Numbered from the stretch's first letter, positions 8,811 through 18,408 are shown. The stretch: 64,000 bases of DNA from Yponomeuta sedellus (GCA_934045075.1 OW203745.1:13984184-14048183), one strand, 5' to 3'. Translations and numbers: made by a program. Notes: generated from the sequence alone by a model not told the origin.

Positions 8811-10330
8811 GCACTCCACACAATGTCGCTAGAGACAAACACATGTACATAGACTCGGGCCCCGCCCGCCCCCAAGCCCTCAGCCACCAGTCAATTGTCT
8901 CCTGGGGGCGACTGTCCCAGCGCCGCCCGCCGTTCCCGCGTCTCGGGGTTCACTCGCCCGGGGCCTTTGCGTTCAGACGTACAATCATAGCGGACTGACG
9001 GTCGGGAATGGATCCCCCCATTTTTCACTTCTCCAGGGTGACGTGGCTTCGAATGATAGAACCGTTTTAACGTAACAGTGTGCCGGCGAGCGCCTTGATT
9101 ATGTAACTTTTTACGTATACATCTGTGTGCGAAAGCGGAATGTTTGCTTCGGTCTACCGCACGACGTAAAATCTATCAAATATAGTGGATACCGCATTTC
9201 AGTGGCTATCTGATACGTGACAGTGAAATTAAGCCACATAATTGCATGACAAAGTCCAGTAGTATTTCGTTTTTGCACACAGATGTATACGTGGAAAGTT
9301 ATATAATCAAAGCGCAGTTCTTTCTGTGTGTTATAGAACGCATTGGTGCTGTTTCGTCAAGTATTGATATTGGTGTTAAAGTGGCTGCTATTGAGTGGAG
9401 CAGTGAATTTGATCGTTAAAACTGTGCTTTAGGTCTGATGTTGTATAAAATTCTTGGTTTGGCGATGGAATTTACGCTCTACAGACCAGGCTATAGAGAT
9501 CTTATCACCTCGAAGGTTCATCGTTCGATGTCGAGATATTCATTAGTGGGACTTAAGTATACAGGAGTTCAAAATACTGTTTTCGATTGAAAACTGTCAG
9601 AAGACACGTATTGTCCTGAACGGTGTCGCAGTCTGACCACTAATGAGTATACGCCCTTAATTTAATGCGAATGTCTGTAATCTTATAAACGGCAAATTGA
9701 TATGAAAAACGTGATTTGTGTAAACGAACTAAAAATGTAACAATTTTGAAATAGGATCGGCGCCGTGAAGATAGTTGTTTGTGTCTTTGCGGTACCGGCT
9801 ACGTACCTTCTTATGTTATGTAATTTGTGAGTTTATCATTCGGAAAAAGAAAAAAAAACTGCTAAAGAACGTGAAAGGGTTTCCTCGAAAAACGCTTAGT
9901 ATTTTTTTTTCTTTTGCTTGAAACCAATAAACAAATTCCTAGCTTAAATCGGGCGATCTCGAATCGTATCGGGTTTTTTTTATTAAAGAAACAATCATAG
10001 TGTTAATCGAGAGATTAAGTAGTGTAGTAATGCAATATGTTTTTAATTAGTTTCACTTTCTTTTCTCATTTTATCGTACGCGGCACGATTCGAGAGCTCA
10101 AACAAAAAGACTCTGTTTCTATATCGCTAAGTCCCTACAATAGATTTATTTTAAAAAAAGGTTGAAAAAATTTAGTGGTATACCTTTTTTTTTATAATAA
10201 TATGTATATGTATGTAAGTCGCTGGACGCTATGCGCCCCCGAACCTTGTATTTAGCTGACAGACTTTTTGTAATTATTATTATATTATAAAAAAAACTAT
10301 TGAAGTAAAAATAAAAAATATGTACTAGGT
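8811..10330 (+). other. Probable 3'-UTR exon of the gene ending at 6149
   Basis: A strong acceptor (CTCTTCTCTCACTTGCAG, ending 8810) opens a comparatively GC-rich segment. The distal end is a guess from AATAAA motifs at 9926-9931 and 10310-10315. If the 6036 exon were skipped, phase-0 reading would add only 13 codons (ALHTMSLETNTCT) before a stop. A MITE occupies 9091-9314. The link to the 6036 exon is inference from order, strand and splice signals. Confidence 0.45.
9091..9314. mobile_element. MITE with about 45-bp terminal inverted repeats
   Basis: The left arm GCCTTGATTATGTAACTTTT continuing to ATACATCTGTGTGCGAAA is mirrored at the right by GCACACAGATGTATACGTGG through AATCAAAGCGC. Related sequence occurs at 31840-32100 and 32660-32720. 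Confidence 0.75.
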
Positions 10331-10344
10331 CGATAATAATGGTT

Positions 10345-10550
10345 ATTGTAAACAGTTAACTGTAATTAAAAAAAATAGCGAGGTCTTTTTTATGTGAATG
10401 GATGAATGATCGATCTCGGCAGGCATTTGAAAAGTATGAGGGAATTACACTTATTGGAACTTTTTACTTGGTTTTATTTGTATACCTTCGATCCGGCTCG
10501 AAGGACCATTTATTGGGTTCTAACCACTGATTTCTCGTCGATTAACATAG
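10345..10550. other. Intergenic, nothing recognised
   Basis: No supported feature before the SINE-B copy. Confidence 0.4.
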
Positions 10551-10695
10551 GCCTTAGGGCGGCTTGAAAACTTCTGACAAGACCGGCCACTAGTCTTGCA
10601 AGCGTCCACCAATCCGGACTAGGCCCCCTGTGGTGGAGTACGGCCTATACCGTCCTCAGGACCGTGCCCTCGGTGGGGACATAATTGATGATGAT
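10551..10695 (+). mobile_element. SINE-B 3' portion
   Basis: It includes GGCCACTAGTCTTGCAAGCG, CCCCCTGTGGTGGAGTACGG and a GGGGACATAATTGATGATG end. Confidence 0.75.
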
Positions 10696-10699
10696 GATG

Positions 10700-11260
10700 C
10701 TACAGGCATCAATTGTAGCAATTGTCCAGTTCACCGAACTAGGGCAACTTTTAAGCTAAAGTCCGGGTGATAAAAATCAACGAAATGTATGGGTAAGAGA
10801 TAAAGACTATCTTAGTCTGGTGGGTGGAGGCGTCAGGATGGGGGATTCATGAGTACTTAAAATATTATTAAAAAGCAAGGTCTGATGTCTCCCCTACGTG
10901 AGGGAGACACGAGGACTAAGAAAATCCTGATGGCTCCCCAAGGGGAGATACCAGGGGAGACACGAGTCCGGAATGGAAATTTTAACTCTGATGTTGCAGT
11001 AGTTCGCATTGAATTAAAATAACTTTTAGTTTCAAAAGTTCGTTGAGCTTTATCAGCCGAACTTCACTGTCTAAAAGTTGCAATAGTTCAACCGGGCTAT
11101 TTCTTACAGACGAAAATGATCCACGCAATGGACACGTTGCTGTTGCTTTCAATGTCGTTATCACGCAGACACAGGTAAAGATAAGCCACTGCAGTTCTGG
11201 TTGTGATTCCGATTTAGATAGCACGATTGCACAACCAGAAAAATGATGCAACCATGATTT
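10700..11260. other. Intergenic, no gene recognised
   Basis: Overlapping open frames occur on both strands (10982-11299 minus, 11043-11246 plus) with no recognisable domain. A short internal palindrome around 10885-10960 uses GGGGAGACACGAG-type words. Confidence 0.4.
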
Positions 11261-11265
11261 CTTGT

Positions 11266-11720
11266 CAGCGTCAGAATGACCGGTCACTACTCGTATCATC
11301 GTCGGAAATTGTGATGAATATTTAGTGCCCTATTGCTTCTATTGGCTTCCCCTAAGTAGAGAATTTCTTCCATCATATTTTAGAAGAGAAACAACATTTA
11401 ATTAAGGGTGACCGTACATCCTGACGTCAGGTTGACCGGTCACCTAGGCATATTATCAAACTTTCGTAGAATCACAGAATTACTCATAGGGCAACAATTA
11501 GTGCCCATTTGTTTCCTTCATATTTTTAAAACTCCGCACCCGTAGCTTTTATGGAAACCAAAATATCGGTGAATAAGGGTGACCCCTTAAATGTTGTTTC
11601 TCTTCTAAAATATGATAGAAGAAATTCTCTACTTAGAGGAAGCAAATAGAAGCAATAGGGCACTAAATATTCATCACAATTTCCGACGATAATACGAGTA
11701 GTGACCGGTCATTCTGACGC
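11266..11720. mobile_element. Long foldback element, arms about 135 bp
   Basis: The left arm 11266-11400 (CAGCGTCAGAATGACCGGTC onward) is mirrored with few mismatches at 11588-11720 (…GACCGGTCATTCTGACGCTG). The 187-bp middle is AT-rich and has no open frame. It is a non-autonomous foldback or MITE-type element. Target duplications are not evident. Confidence 0.8.
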
Positions 11721-12029
11721 TGGCGATTTCTTAAATCTAAGTAATGTTATACAATTGGCGGTCTTATCCCTAAGAGCGATCTCTTCTTTTAGGATGTTTG
11801 TGAATTAACACAATATGTAATATTGTCGCGGTCCTATCCCGAACCATCTAGAATAGTCGCCGCATGCTGCGTTTTAGTAAACAATAAACGCTGCAAGCAA
11901 TAATGACTCGTATGTCCACTAGCGTAAGGTGCAAAACTCTTTAAATGAGTAACTGTTCGAGCGACCTTGCCGCGTGTACCGAGTGTAGGTACGTAGTTAC
12001 GGGAATGTTCTAGAACCCTGGCCGGCGGA

Positions 12030-12062
12030 TATAAATAGCGGTCGCCGCGGCGCGCTGTCAGT
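12030..12062 (+). promoter_or_regulatory. LTR core promoter: TATA box and arthropod initiator
   Basis: TATAAATA at 12030-12037 is followed by TCAGT at 12058-12062. The initiator A is at 12060, exactly 30 nt from the TATA start. This is the canonical arthropod Pol II arrangement and places the 5' edge of R. Confidence 0.8.
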
Positions 12063-12209
12063 TCCGTTTGGAATAGCGAAGAGTGAACTTCGAGCGAACA
12101 TACCTGCGATACGAGCGATAACCTAAGACCTCAGCGATACTATTGGACTTCGATTGGAATCTACGTGTGGACTTCGTGTCGTGAAGACCTGCAGACCAGA
12201 CCCTGCGTG

Positions 12210-12215
12210 AATAAA
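12210..12215 (+). terminator. Polyadenylation signal in 5' LTR
   Basis: AATAAA sits between the predicted R start and the LTR end. The same motif in the 3' LTR remnant, at 17510-17515, would serve the genomic transcript. Confidence 0.7.
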
Positions 12216-12274
12216 TCCTAAGAAGTTGTCATTGGCGTTTTACATCCATATCCAGAACCCTAGCCCGTAACATT

Positions 12275-12292
12275 TGGTGTCAGAATTGGGGA
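12275..12292 (+). promoter_or_regulatory. Primer-binding region
   Basis: TGGTGTCAGAATTGGGGA starts two bases after the LTR end. The leading TGG is complementary to a tRNA CCA end. I cannot name the primer tRNA without a search. Confidence 0.65.
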
Positions 12293-12299
12293 TTTGGAG

Positions 12300-13769
12300 A
12301 TGCCACTGACTCCGAGAGAGGATACTTCTGGAGTGAGGACCAGGTCCAGAGGTGCTGCGGAGGCCACGCCCACTGCCCCTCAGGCCACGCCCACCGGCCA
12401 TAGGGACACGCCCACTGGCCCCGCCCCCCAGGCCACGCCCACTGCCCCTCAGGCCACGCCCACCGGCCATAGGGACACGCCCACTGGCCCTGCCCCGCAG
12501 GCCACGCCCACCGACCAGGCCACGCCCACTAGCCCCGCCCACCAGGCCACGCCCACCGACCCCGCGCGCCAGGCCCCGCCCACCGGCCTTGACTACCAGG
12601 TTCCACTCAGCGACCAACAGGCTCCGCCTCCTAGCCACTCCCACCTGGCCGCGCCCACCGAAGACATTAAACCTCCGTCACGTACAATGGAGGTTTTGGA
12701 TATGTCGTGCCTGATGGCAATGTTGAAGGGCATGCAAGAACAACAGAGCAAGCAGATGCAGTGCCTGCAAGAAGAACAGAGAGGCCTGCGAGAAGAACAG
12801 AAGGCAGACCAACAGACGATTCTATCTGCCGTTACAAAGTTCAGCGATACGGTCGCTAAGCTACATGAAGATGTAGAGGTAGTGCACGAACGGGTTTCCG
12901 AACTAGAGGAAGACCTAAAAAATGTGAAAACCGGTCTCACTGGGCTAGAGAAGGAATTTCAACGTATAAAAGCTACTGGAGTTACGTCGAGCGGAGTTGT
13001 CTGCATAAACCATGGGCCTAAAGTCAAGGTGCCTCCGTACGATGGTACTACGTCTTGGGTCGCCTACCGACAGCAGTTCCAGACTGTCGCTGCTTCAAAC
13101 GGGTGGACGGATGAACAGAGCCTGACAGCCCTCACCGTCGCGCTCAGAGGTTCGGCTTTATCTGTCCTGGAGGCACTGCCCACCTCAGGCAGCGAGTTCA
13201 AAGATCTGCTGGAGGCACTTGAGGCTAGATACGGGGAACGACACCTGGAACACGTATTTCGTGCCCAGCTACGCGACCGGACTCAGCGCCTGGGTAAAGG
13301 ACTTCAACAATGGGCGTTGGAAATTGAGAAGCTGGTTCGAAAGGCGTACCCTTCTGCTCATAGTAAGATGGTGGACACGAATATTTTACAAGCCTTCGTC
13401 GACGGGATCAAGGATCTTGAAATTAGGGCTGCAGTAAAGCTTCGCCACCATTCTTCATTAAAAGAAGCTCTGGCACACGCCCTGGAAGTAGAAGCTGTGC
13501 GTCATGATATCCGGCAAGGGTATAAACTTCGAGAAGTTACGGAGGAGGTTAAAGAGATCAAGACACCTCCCAAGAGAAACTCCGGGCCCATGTGTTACAA
13601 GTGTGGGGAAAGAGGGCATCTGCAGTTCACGTGTCCTAAGAAGGAAAGGCAACCGACCAAAACAGATGACAGACTGGATGCGTGTCTCAACAAAATAGAG
13701 CAGCGTTTTGAAGAGTTTGTGAAGAAGCATAACGCTGCGCCCTCCGCCGTGAGTCAGGGAAACGAGTAA
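12300..13769 (+). CDS. gag: Gag polyprotein of the gypsy element
   Basis: Structural polyprotein that forms the particle and packages the element RNA. The ATG at 12300 is the first in frame after the LTR; six upstream in-frame bases offer only TTG. The product is 489 aa. Residues about 20-110 are a low-complexity Pro/Thr/Ala region built on repeated QATPT and GHRDTPTGPA units encoded by CCACGCCCAC repeats. Next comes a Gln/Glu-rich coiled-coil segment (EEQRGLREEQKADQQ), then a capsid-like region. Near residue 430 is a CCHC zinc knuckle (CYKCGERGHLQFTC) for nucleic-acid binding. The frame ends GNE-stop at 13767-13769 and overlaps pol in the -1 frame. The antisense frame 12240-12644 and plus frame 12352-12714 are shadows of the repeat. 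Confidence 0.93.
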   Translation: MPLTPREDTSGVRTRSRGAAEATPTAPQATPTGHRDTPTGPAPQATPTAPQATPTGHRDTPTGPAPQATPTDQATPTSPAHQATPTDPARQAPPTGLDYQVPLSDQQAPPPSHSHLAAPTEDIKPPSRTMEVLDMSCLMAMLKGMQEQQSKQMQCLQEEQRGLREEQKADQQTILSAVTKFSDTVAKLHEDVEVVHERVSELEEDLKNVKTGLTGLEKEFQRIKATGVTSSGVVCINHGPKVKVPPYDGTTSWVAYRQQFQTVAASNGWTDEQSLTALTVALRGSALSVLEALPTSGSEFKDLLEALEARYGERHLEHVFRAQLRDRTQRLGKGLQQWALEIEKLVRKAYPSAHSKMVDTNILQAFVDGIKDLEIRAAVKLRHHSSLKEALAHALEVEAVRHDIRQGYKLREVTEEVKEIKTPPKRNSGPMCYKCGERGHLQFTCPKKERQPTKTDDRLDACLNKIEQRFEEFVKKHNAAPSAVSQGNE

Positions 13770-16700
13770 AAGCCAGGACTGCGGGGCGGGTACTGGCTGG
13801 AGCGGAGGTAGCCCCAGTAACCAAGATCTCACAAGCATGGAATGGGAACAGTCTACTAATACGCGGTGCAGTGAACAAAGTAGAGTGCAAAATTACCCTA
13901 GATACAGGAGCCTCTAGAACAATAGTGAGACCAGACCTGGTGAAAGCTGTAGGGAGACGCAAAGGCACCAGTTTATGCAGACTTCTCTCCGCTTCTGGCC
14001 AGCAGATACCCGTCCTGGGTGAAAGATCGGTTACGATATTTGTTGGGGAGGCGTCATATATTCACGACGTGATCGTAGCCGAAATTATGGATGATTGCAT
14101 TCTGGGCCTAGACTTTATGAAGAAACACAACTGTCACATCGATGTCACTATTGGTGTCTTTAAATGTGGTGATGAGGAGAACTTCATACTTGGCGGTCCC
14201 GATGGAAATGTCACGTGCCTGAGGAAAATCGTAATACCTGGACGAGCACAAACTGAAGTAAAGGTGAAGCTGCCTCCGAGTCAGAAGAATCAGCGGAATA
14301 GGTGTGTGCTGATTGAAGATACACGAGACAGTGCAGCCAGTCAGAAATTGCTGACAGCAAGAACTCTCGTCTATGGAGGCAAGACCGCTGTAGTGAGGGT
14401 TGTGAATATAGGCGATCGTGAGATTACCCTTAGCAAAGGTGACGTTATTGGAAGGTGCGAGGAAGCCGTTTGGATGAGAAGCTGCCAATCATCTCCAAGC
14501 TCAAAAACATCGAATACCAGGAGTGAAATTATAGTCACTAAGCTCCTTGAGGATTCCAAGAGTAATCTGAGCTATTCGCAAAGCATGAAAGCTAAGAGGT
14601 TGCTACTGCGCTTTAGGGATATCTTCTCTGACGAAGGAAATCCTGGAAGAACATCGTTAGTTCAGCACAAAATCGACACCGGACAGGAGCGACCTATTCG
14701 TCAGCGAGCGAGGCGCATACCGATTGCCAAAGAAAAGGAAGTACAAGACATGTTGGACGACATGAAGAGAAACAAGATTATAGAACCTTCTGCTAGCCCA
14801 TGGTGTTATCCCGTTGTGTTGGTAAAGAAGAAAGATGGTAGCACAAGGTTCTGTGTAGACTATCGACGGCTTAACGATGTGACCAAGAAGGATAGTTATC
14901 CACTGCCACGAATAGACGATACCCTGGACACATTGAGTGGTATGAAATGGTTCTCGACATTAGATCTGAAATCGGGCTATTGGCAAGTGGAAATTGATCC
15001 GAAGGATAAAGAGAAGACAGCCTTTTCAACTGGCAAAGGTTTATGGCAATTTAACGTGATGCCTTTTGGATTGTGCAACGCGCCAGCTACATTCGAACGA
15101 CTTATGGAGTGCGTACTGGCCGGATTAGTTGGGGAAGCCTGCCTTGTCTACTTGGATGACGTCATAATCATGGGTACGGATTTTGAGGACCACTTACAAA
15201 ATCTAGAGCAAGTTTTTAAGAAGATAATGGGAGCAAACTTAAAGTTAAATCCGAAGAAATGCAGTTTATTTAAGAACAAGGTTAGCTATCTCGGCCATGT
15301 GATAACCAGCGAAGGCATACAGACAGATCCAGCCAAAATCGAAGCAGTGCAAAAATGGCCTACTCCCAAAGACAAGACTGAAGTGCGAGCATTTTTAGGG
15401 CTATGCTCATATTATAGACGGTTTGTTAAGGGGTTCTCTGAAATTGCCAAGCCTTTACACAGACTGACTGAAGACAAGCAGTCATTTCATTGGGATGAAC
15501 CATGTGAGAGTTCATTTCAAAAATTTAGAAAATGTCTTTGCGAGACCCCAATCTTGGGATTTCCACAGCCTAGCGGCCAATTCATTGTTGTCACTGACGC
15601 CAGTAACACAGCGATCGGAGGAGTGTTATCGCAGATACAGGGCGACAGAGAGGTTGTGATGGCATATTTCAGTAAATCGCTATCGAAACCTGAAAGGAAC
15701 TATTGTGTGACAAGAAGGGAGCTCTTGGCTGTGGTAAAGACAGTACAGCACTTCAGCAAATATCTCCTCGGCGTGCGGTTTACGCTTCGCACTGACCACG
15801 CCGCCCTGAAGTGGCTGTTACAATTTAAAAATCCAGAGGGGCAAGTTGCTCGATGGATCGAACAACTGCAGGAGTACGACTTTATTATTGAGCACCGCAG
15901 CGGAAACGCGCATGGAAATGCTGACGCACTGTCAAGAAGGCCGTGTCCGGAAGACTGCAAGCACTGTGCCAAACAAGAGACAAAGGATTTGCCATTGAGA
16001 TTGACAAGAATGAGTCCTTCGAGATCTTGGGAAGATGAGGCGATGAAAGAAGCACAGGAAGATGACGAAGATGTACGGCTCATTGTCGCATGGAAGAAAC
16101 GAGGCGAGGACAAGCCAAGATGGTGCGAAGTCGCTCCTACTAGTGCTGTCACCAAGGCATACTTGGCTCAATGGGACAGTTTTATTCTTCGGAACGGAAT
16201 ACTTTACCGAAAATGGGAGAAACCTAACGGCAGAGAGTTCCATCTTCAGATAGTTGTCCCAAAAGATAAGGTACAAGATGTCCTTCGTGAAGTACATGAC
16301 GGCGTGTCAGGTGGACATTTGGGCGTAAAAAGGACTTTAACAAAGATTCGAGAAAGGTTTTACTGGCTCCATTGTCGAGAAGATGTGCAAGATTGGTGCC
16401 GCAAGTGTGCTACTTGCGCCGCGGTGAAAGGCTCACCAACTAGAAGCCGAGGAAATCTGCAACTTTATAACGTTGGTGCGCCATGGGAACGCATTGCAGT
16501 TGATGTGGCTGGACCGTTCCCAGTAACGGAATCAGGAAATAAGTATTTCATGGTAGTTATGGATTACTTCACTAATTGGCCCGAGGTATTCGCCATACCC
16601 AATCAAGAAGCCACGACTGTTGCCTCCAAGTTGTTTGAGGAAGTAGTTTGCCGGTTTGGTGTGCCCTTGGAAATACACTCCGACCAAGGCAGGAACTTTG

Positions 16701-17374
16701 AGTCTCAAGTATTTCAAGAACTCTGCAAAATATTGGGAATGCATAAGACTAGGACCACCCCATATCATCCTCAATCTGACGGCATGGTAGAAAGATTTAA
16801 CCAAACACTTGAGAGACATTTAGCAAAAGTCGTTGACAGGCACCAGAGAGACTGGGACAAATACATACCGCCATTTCTTCTGGCCTACAGAACGGCAGAA
16901 CATGAAAGCACGAAGGTAACCCCGGCGCGTGTAAATTTTGGCCGAGAACTGAGAATACCAGTAGATCTGCTGACTGGAGGCCCTCCTGACGACTCACGTT
17001 CTCTACACGACTACATTTCCGAGTTACGTGAGAAAATGCGAGAGATTCATGCCATAGTACGGGAAAACGGATTGGAGTCGAGTGAAAAGATGAAGACTAG
17101 GTATGACCGCCGAGCAAATACAAGCGGCTTCGAAGAAGGAGCACTAGTCTGGCTTCACAATGTAACTCGACGAAAAGGAAAATCTCCGAAATTGCAGACA
17201 AGATGGGAGGGACCGTACAAAGTGGTAACTCGGTTAAATGACGTGACGTACCGAATTCAACGGCAGCCAAGAGGTGCACAAAAAGTGGTTCACATCGACC
17301 GCTTAGCTCCTTATCACGGCAGTAATGAAGATGCTCGGGACGAGCATCTCTCCGTTTGGAATAGCGAAGAGTGA
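13733..17374 (+). CDS. pol: Pol polyprotein of the gypsy element, made by -1 frameshift
   Basis: The pol frame opens after a stop at 13730-13732 and has no useful ATG at its start, so it depends on frameshifting from gag. Counting from codon 13871: aspartic protease LDTGAS, Asp at residue 11; reverse transcriptase with VLVKKKDGSTRFCVDYRRL, MPFGLCNAPATF and catalytic YLDD near residue 427; RNase H with first Asp in VVTDAS near residue 576 and GNAHGNADALSRRP; integrase with the HHCC zinc finger near 808-850, DDE residues in VDVAGPF, SDQGRNF and MVERFNQ (about 877, 937 and 973), and a GPYKVV C-terminal motif near 1114. All catalytic residues are present. The last codons (SVWNSEE, then stop) are translated from LTR R sequence because of the U3 deletion, so the authentic C-terminus is lost. 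Confidence 0.94.
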   Translation, partial: RCALRRESGKRVKARTAGRVLAGAEVAPVTKISQAWNGNSLLIRGAVNKVECKITLDTGASRTIVRPDLVKAVGRRKGTSLCRLLSASGQQIPVLGERSVTIFVGEASYIHDVIVAEIMDDCILGLDFMKKHNCHIDVTIGVFKCGDEENFILGGPDGNVTCLRKIVIPGRAQTEVKVKLPPSQKNQRNRCVLIEDTRDSAASQKLLTARTLVYGGKTAVVRVVNIGDREITLSKGDVIGRCEEAVWMRSCQSSPSSKTSNTRSEIIVTKLLEDSKSNLSYSQSMKAKRLLLRFRDIFSDEGNPGRTSLVQHKIDTGQERPIRQRARRIPIAKEKEVQDMLDDMKRNKIIEPSASPWCYPVVLVKKKDGSTRFCVDYRRLNDVTKKDSYPLPRIDDTLDTLSGMKWFSTLDLKSGYWQVEIDPKDKEKTAFSTGKGLWQFNVMPFGLCNAPATFERLMECVLAGLVGEACLVYLDDVIIMGTDFEDHLQNLEQVFKKIMGANLKLNPKKCSLFKNKVSYLGHVITSEGIQTDPAKIEAVQKWPTPKDKTEVRAFLGLCSYYRRFVKGFSEIAKPLHRLTEDKQSFHWDEPCESSFQKFRKCLCETPILGFPQPSGQFIVVTDASNTAIGGVLSQIQGDREVVMAYFSKSLSKPERNYCVTRRELLAVVKTVQHFSKYLLGVRFTLRTDHAALKWLLQFKNPEGQVARWIEQLQEYDFIIEHRSGNAHGNADALSRRPCPEDCKHCAKQETKDLPLRLTRMSPSRSWEDEAMKEAQEDDEDVRLIVAWKKRGEDKPRWCEVAPTSAVTKAYLAQWDSFILRNGILYRKWEKPNGREFHLQIVVPKDKVQDVLREVHDGVSGGHLGVKRTLTKIRERFYWLHCREDVQDWCRKCATCAAVKGSPTRSRGNLQLYNVGAPWERIAVDVAGPFPVTESGNKYFMVVMDYFTNWPEVFAIPNQEATTVASKLFEEVVCRFGVPLEIHSDQGRNFESQVFQELCKILGMHKTRTTPYHPQSDGMVERFNQTLERHLAKVVDRHQRDWDKYIPPFLLAYRTAEHESTKVTPARVNFGRELRIPVDLLTGGPPDDSRSLHDYISELREKMREIHAIVRENGLESSEKMKTRYDRRANTSGFEEGALVWLHNVTRRKGKSPKLQTRWEGPYKVVTRLNDVTYRIQRQPRGAQKVVHIDRLAPYHGSNEDARDEHLSVWNSEE
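13757..13818 (+). promoter_or_regulatory. Programmed -1 frameshift site with predicted pseudoknot
   Basis: The heptamer GGGAAAC (13757-13763) is in the correct phase, G GGA AAC, two codons before the gag stop. After a 7-nt spacer, AGCCAG (13771-13776) can pair with CTGGCT (13793-13798). GGGGC in the loop (13783-13787) can pair with GCCCC (13811-13815), and ACTG/CAGT may extend this stem past one bulged base. That is the layout of an H-type pseudoknot. A -1 slip leads directly into the pol frame. Confidence 0.85.
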
Positions 17375-17572
17375 ACTTCGAGCGAACATACCTGCGATAC
17401 GAGCGATAACCTACGACCTCAGCGATACTATTGGACTTCGATTGGACCTGCGATTGGAATCTACGTGTGGACTTCGTGTCGTGAAGACCTGCAGACCAGA
17501 CCCTGCGTGAATAAATCCTAAGAAGTTGTCATTGGCGTTTTACATCCATATCCAGAACCCTAGCCCGTAACA
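17351..17572 (+). repeat. 3' LTR remnant lacking U3
   Basis: 222 bp corresponding to 12063-12272 of the 5' LTR, plus a 12-bp extra segment (CCTGCGATTGGA, a local duplication). It starts at +4 of the predicted transcript. No purine tract precedes it. Confidence 0.9.
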
Positions 17573-18309
17573 ATATTATCTGTGTGCTTCTATGAAATCA
17601 ATGATTTAGGTGTAGTGATGTAGCGTCTAACCGCACGAAGTTCTACAAAATTTTGTTAGAGTAGGCGCTGACCACTATATTTAAAAAATATATTTACGTG
17701 GTCTACACTTACATGAACTCCAGCCTGTATCCCAGTAGGCAGAAATCAAGGTTTCTTAAAAATACACCAAATCAATTGTAAAAAATATATATATTTTTAA
17801 AAAGTCAACGTCGAAGGTCCTTAAATTTTTCTTATCAAAAATAAACTTATCTATAGGTACCTATGTACGATACTGGCCCACAATGGTGTGTGGGCGTGAG
17901 AAATCTGATTCGCACAATCTTTTGTGGTCTACACACAAGTTATGAAGTCCGAGTGCCATGTAAAATAAATTAATTTTCTCGTTCGTGGGTCCACAACCGA
18001 GAACTTGGAATCGACGCGGTAACATGCGTCACCATGTGTTATATAAAACTAGTTACGATTTTTTTCCATCGGTGGATTTTTCCATTCCCACAATACCAAA
18101 CTCAAGTTCGAGTTTTTGCGAGAACCACGCATGGCATAAGAGTATGGCGCGGTGTAAATCGATAAGGCAACTATGATGATGATGATCACCGGCGCCAACA
18201 ATAAAAAAAAAATCTTATCTTAAGATAGACACTGTTAGGCGAAAAGTGTCTTTCTATTCTCCCAACACCGTGCAAATAGTGTTTTTTGCCCTTTCACGCT
18301 ACGCTTGCC
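17573..18309. other. Intergenic between the gypsy element and PGLS
   Basis: AT-rich. Near 17715-17755 a fragment (CCTGTATCCCAGTAGGCAGA) belongs to the LINE 3' family at 42630-42905. No gene is supported. An obvious AATAAA for the minus-strand PGLS transcript was not found just beyond its stop. Confidence 0.5.
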
Positions 18310-18408
18310 TCACAAAAGTGCTGCGGCGGCGCTGTCCAGGATCCAATAGAGAGAGCCCTGCGGCTTGACGCGACCCGCTGGCAGGTCCTCTTGGTCTTTT
18401 AAGATGCG
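18310..18408 (-). CDS. PGLS: PGLS exon 4 with stop codon
   Basis: The acceptor is TTATTCCAG|CGCATC. It encodes [18 protein letters not shown] then SLYWILD and an alanine-rich end before TGA (18310-18312). This exon is too short to appear as an ATG-initiated frame and was found by matching the family C-terminus. Confidence 0.9.
   Translation of the reverse strand, partial: RILKDQEDLPAGRVKPQGSLYWILDSAAAALL

Larger units (their letters stand above)
11816..12272 (+). repeat. 5' LTR, complete
   Basis: It begins TGTAATATTGTCGCGGTCCT and ends CCTAGCCCGTAACA, 457 bp. The exact first base is uncertain by one or two because flanking ATAT repeats the end. U3 is about 11816-12059, with R starting near 12060. 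It is preceded at 11745-11790 by a fragment of a common dispersed repeat (AATTGGCGGTCTTATCCC). Confidence 0.85.
11816..17572 (+). mobile_element. Ty3/gypsy LTR retrotransposon with 3' U3 deletion
   Basis: Order: 5' LTR, primer-binding region, gag, pol (protease, reverse transcriptase, RNase H, integrase with GPY/F end), partial 3' LTR. The flanks share ACAATAT at the outer junctions, compatible with a 4-bp AATA or ATAT target duplication. Both reading frames are open from end to end, implying recent insertion. There is no env frame and no chromodomain. The 3' LTR copy has only R-U5, so polypurine tract and U3 are absent. The R-U5 parts of the two LTRs differ by a 12-bp indel and about one substitution. 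Confidence 0.95.

Noticed and set aside
11735..11760. TGTTATAC as an alternative 5' LTR start, matching the GTAACA end
   Set aside because: The stretch to about 11790 matches a common dispersed repeat fragment, and flanks at 11816 agree better with the sequence after 17572.
12240..12644. Gly-rich antisense frame over the start of gag
   Set aside because: It is the complement of the CCACGCCCAC repeats that encode the Pro/Thr region of Gag.
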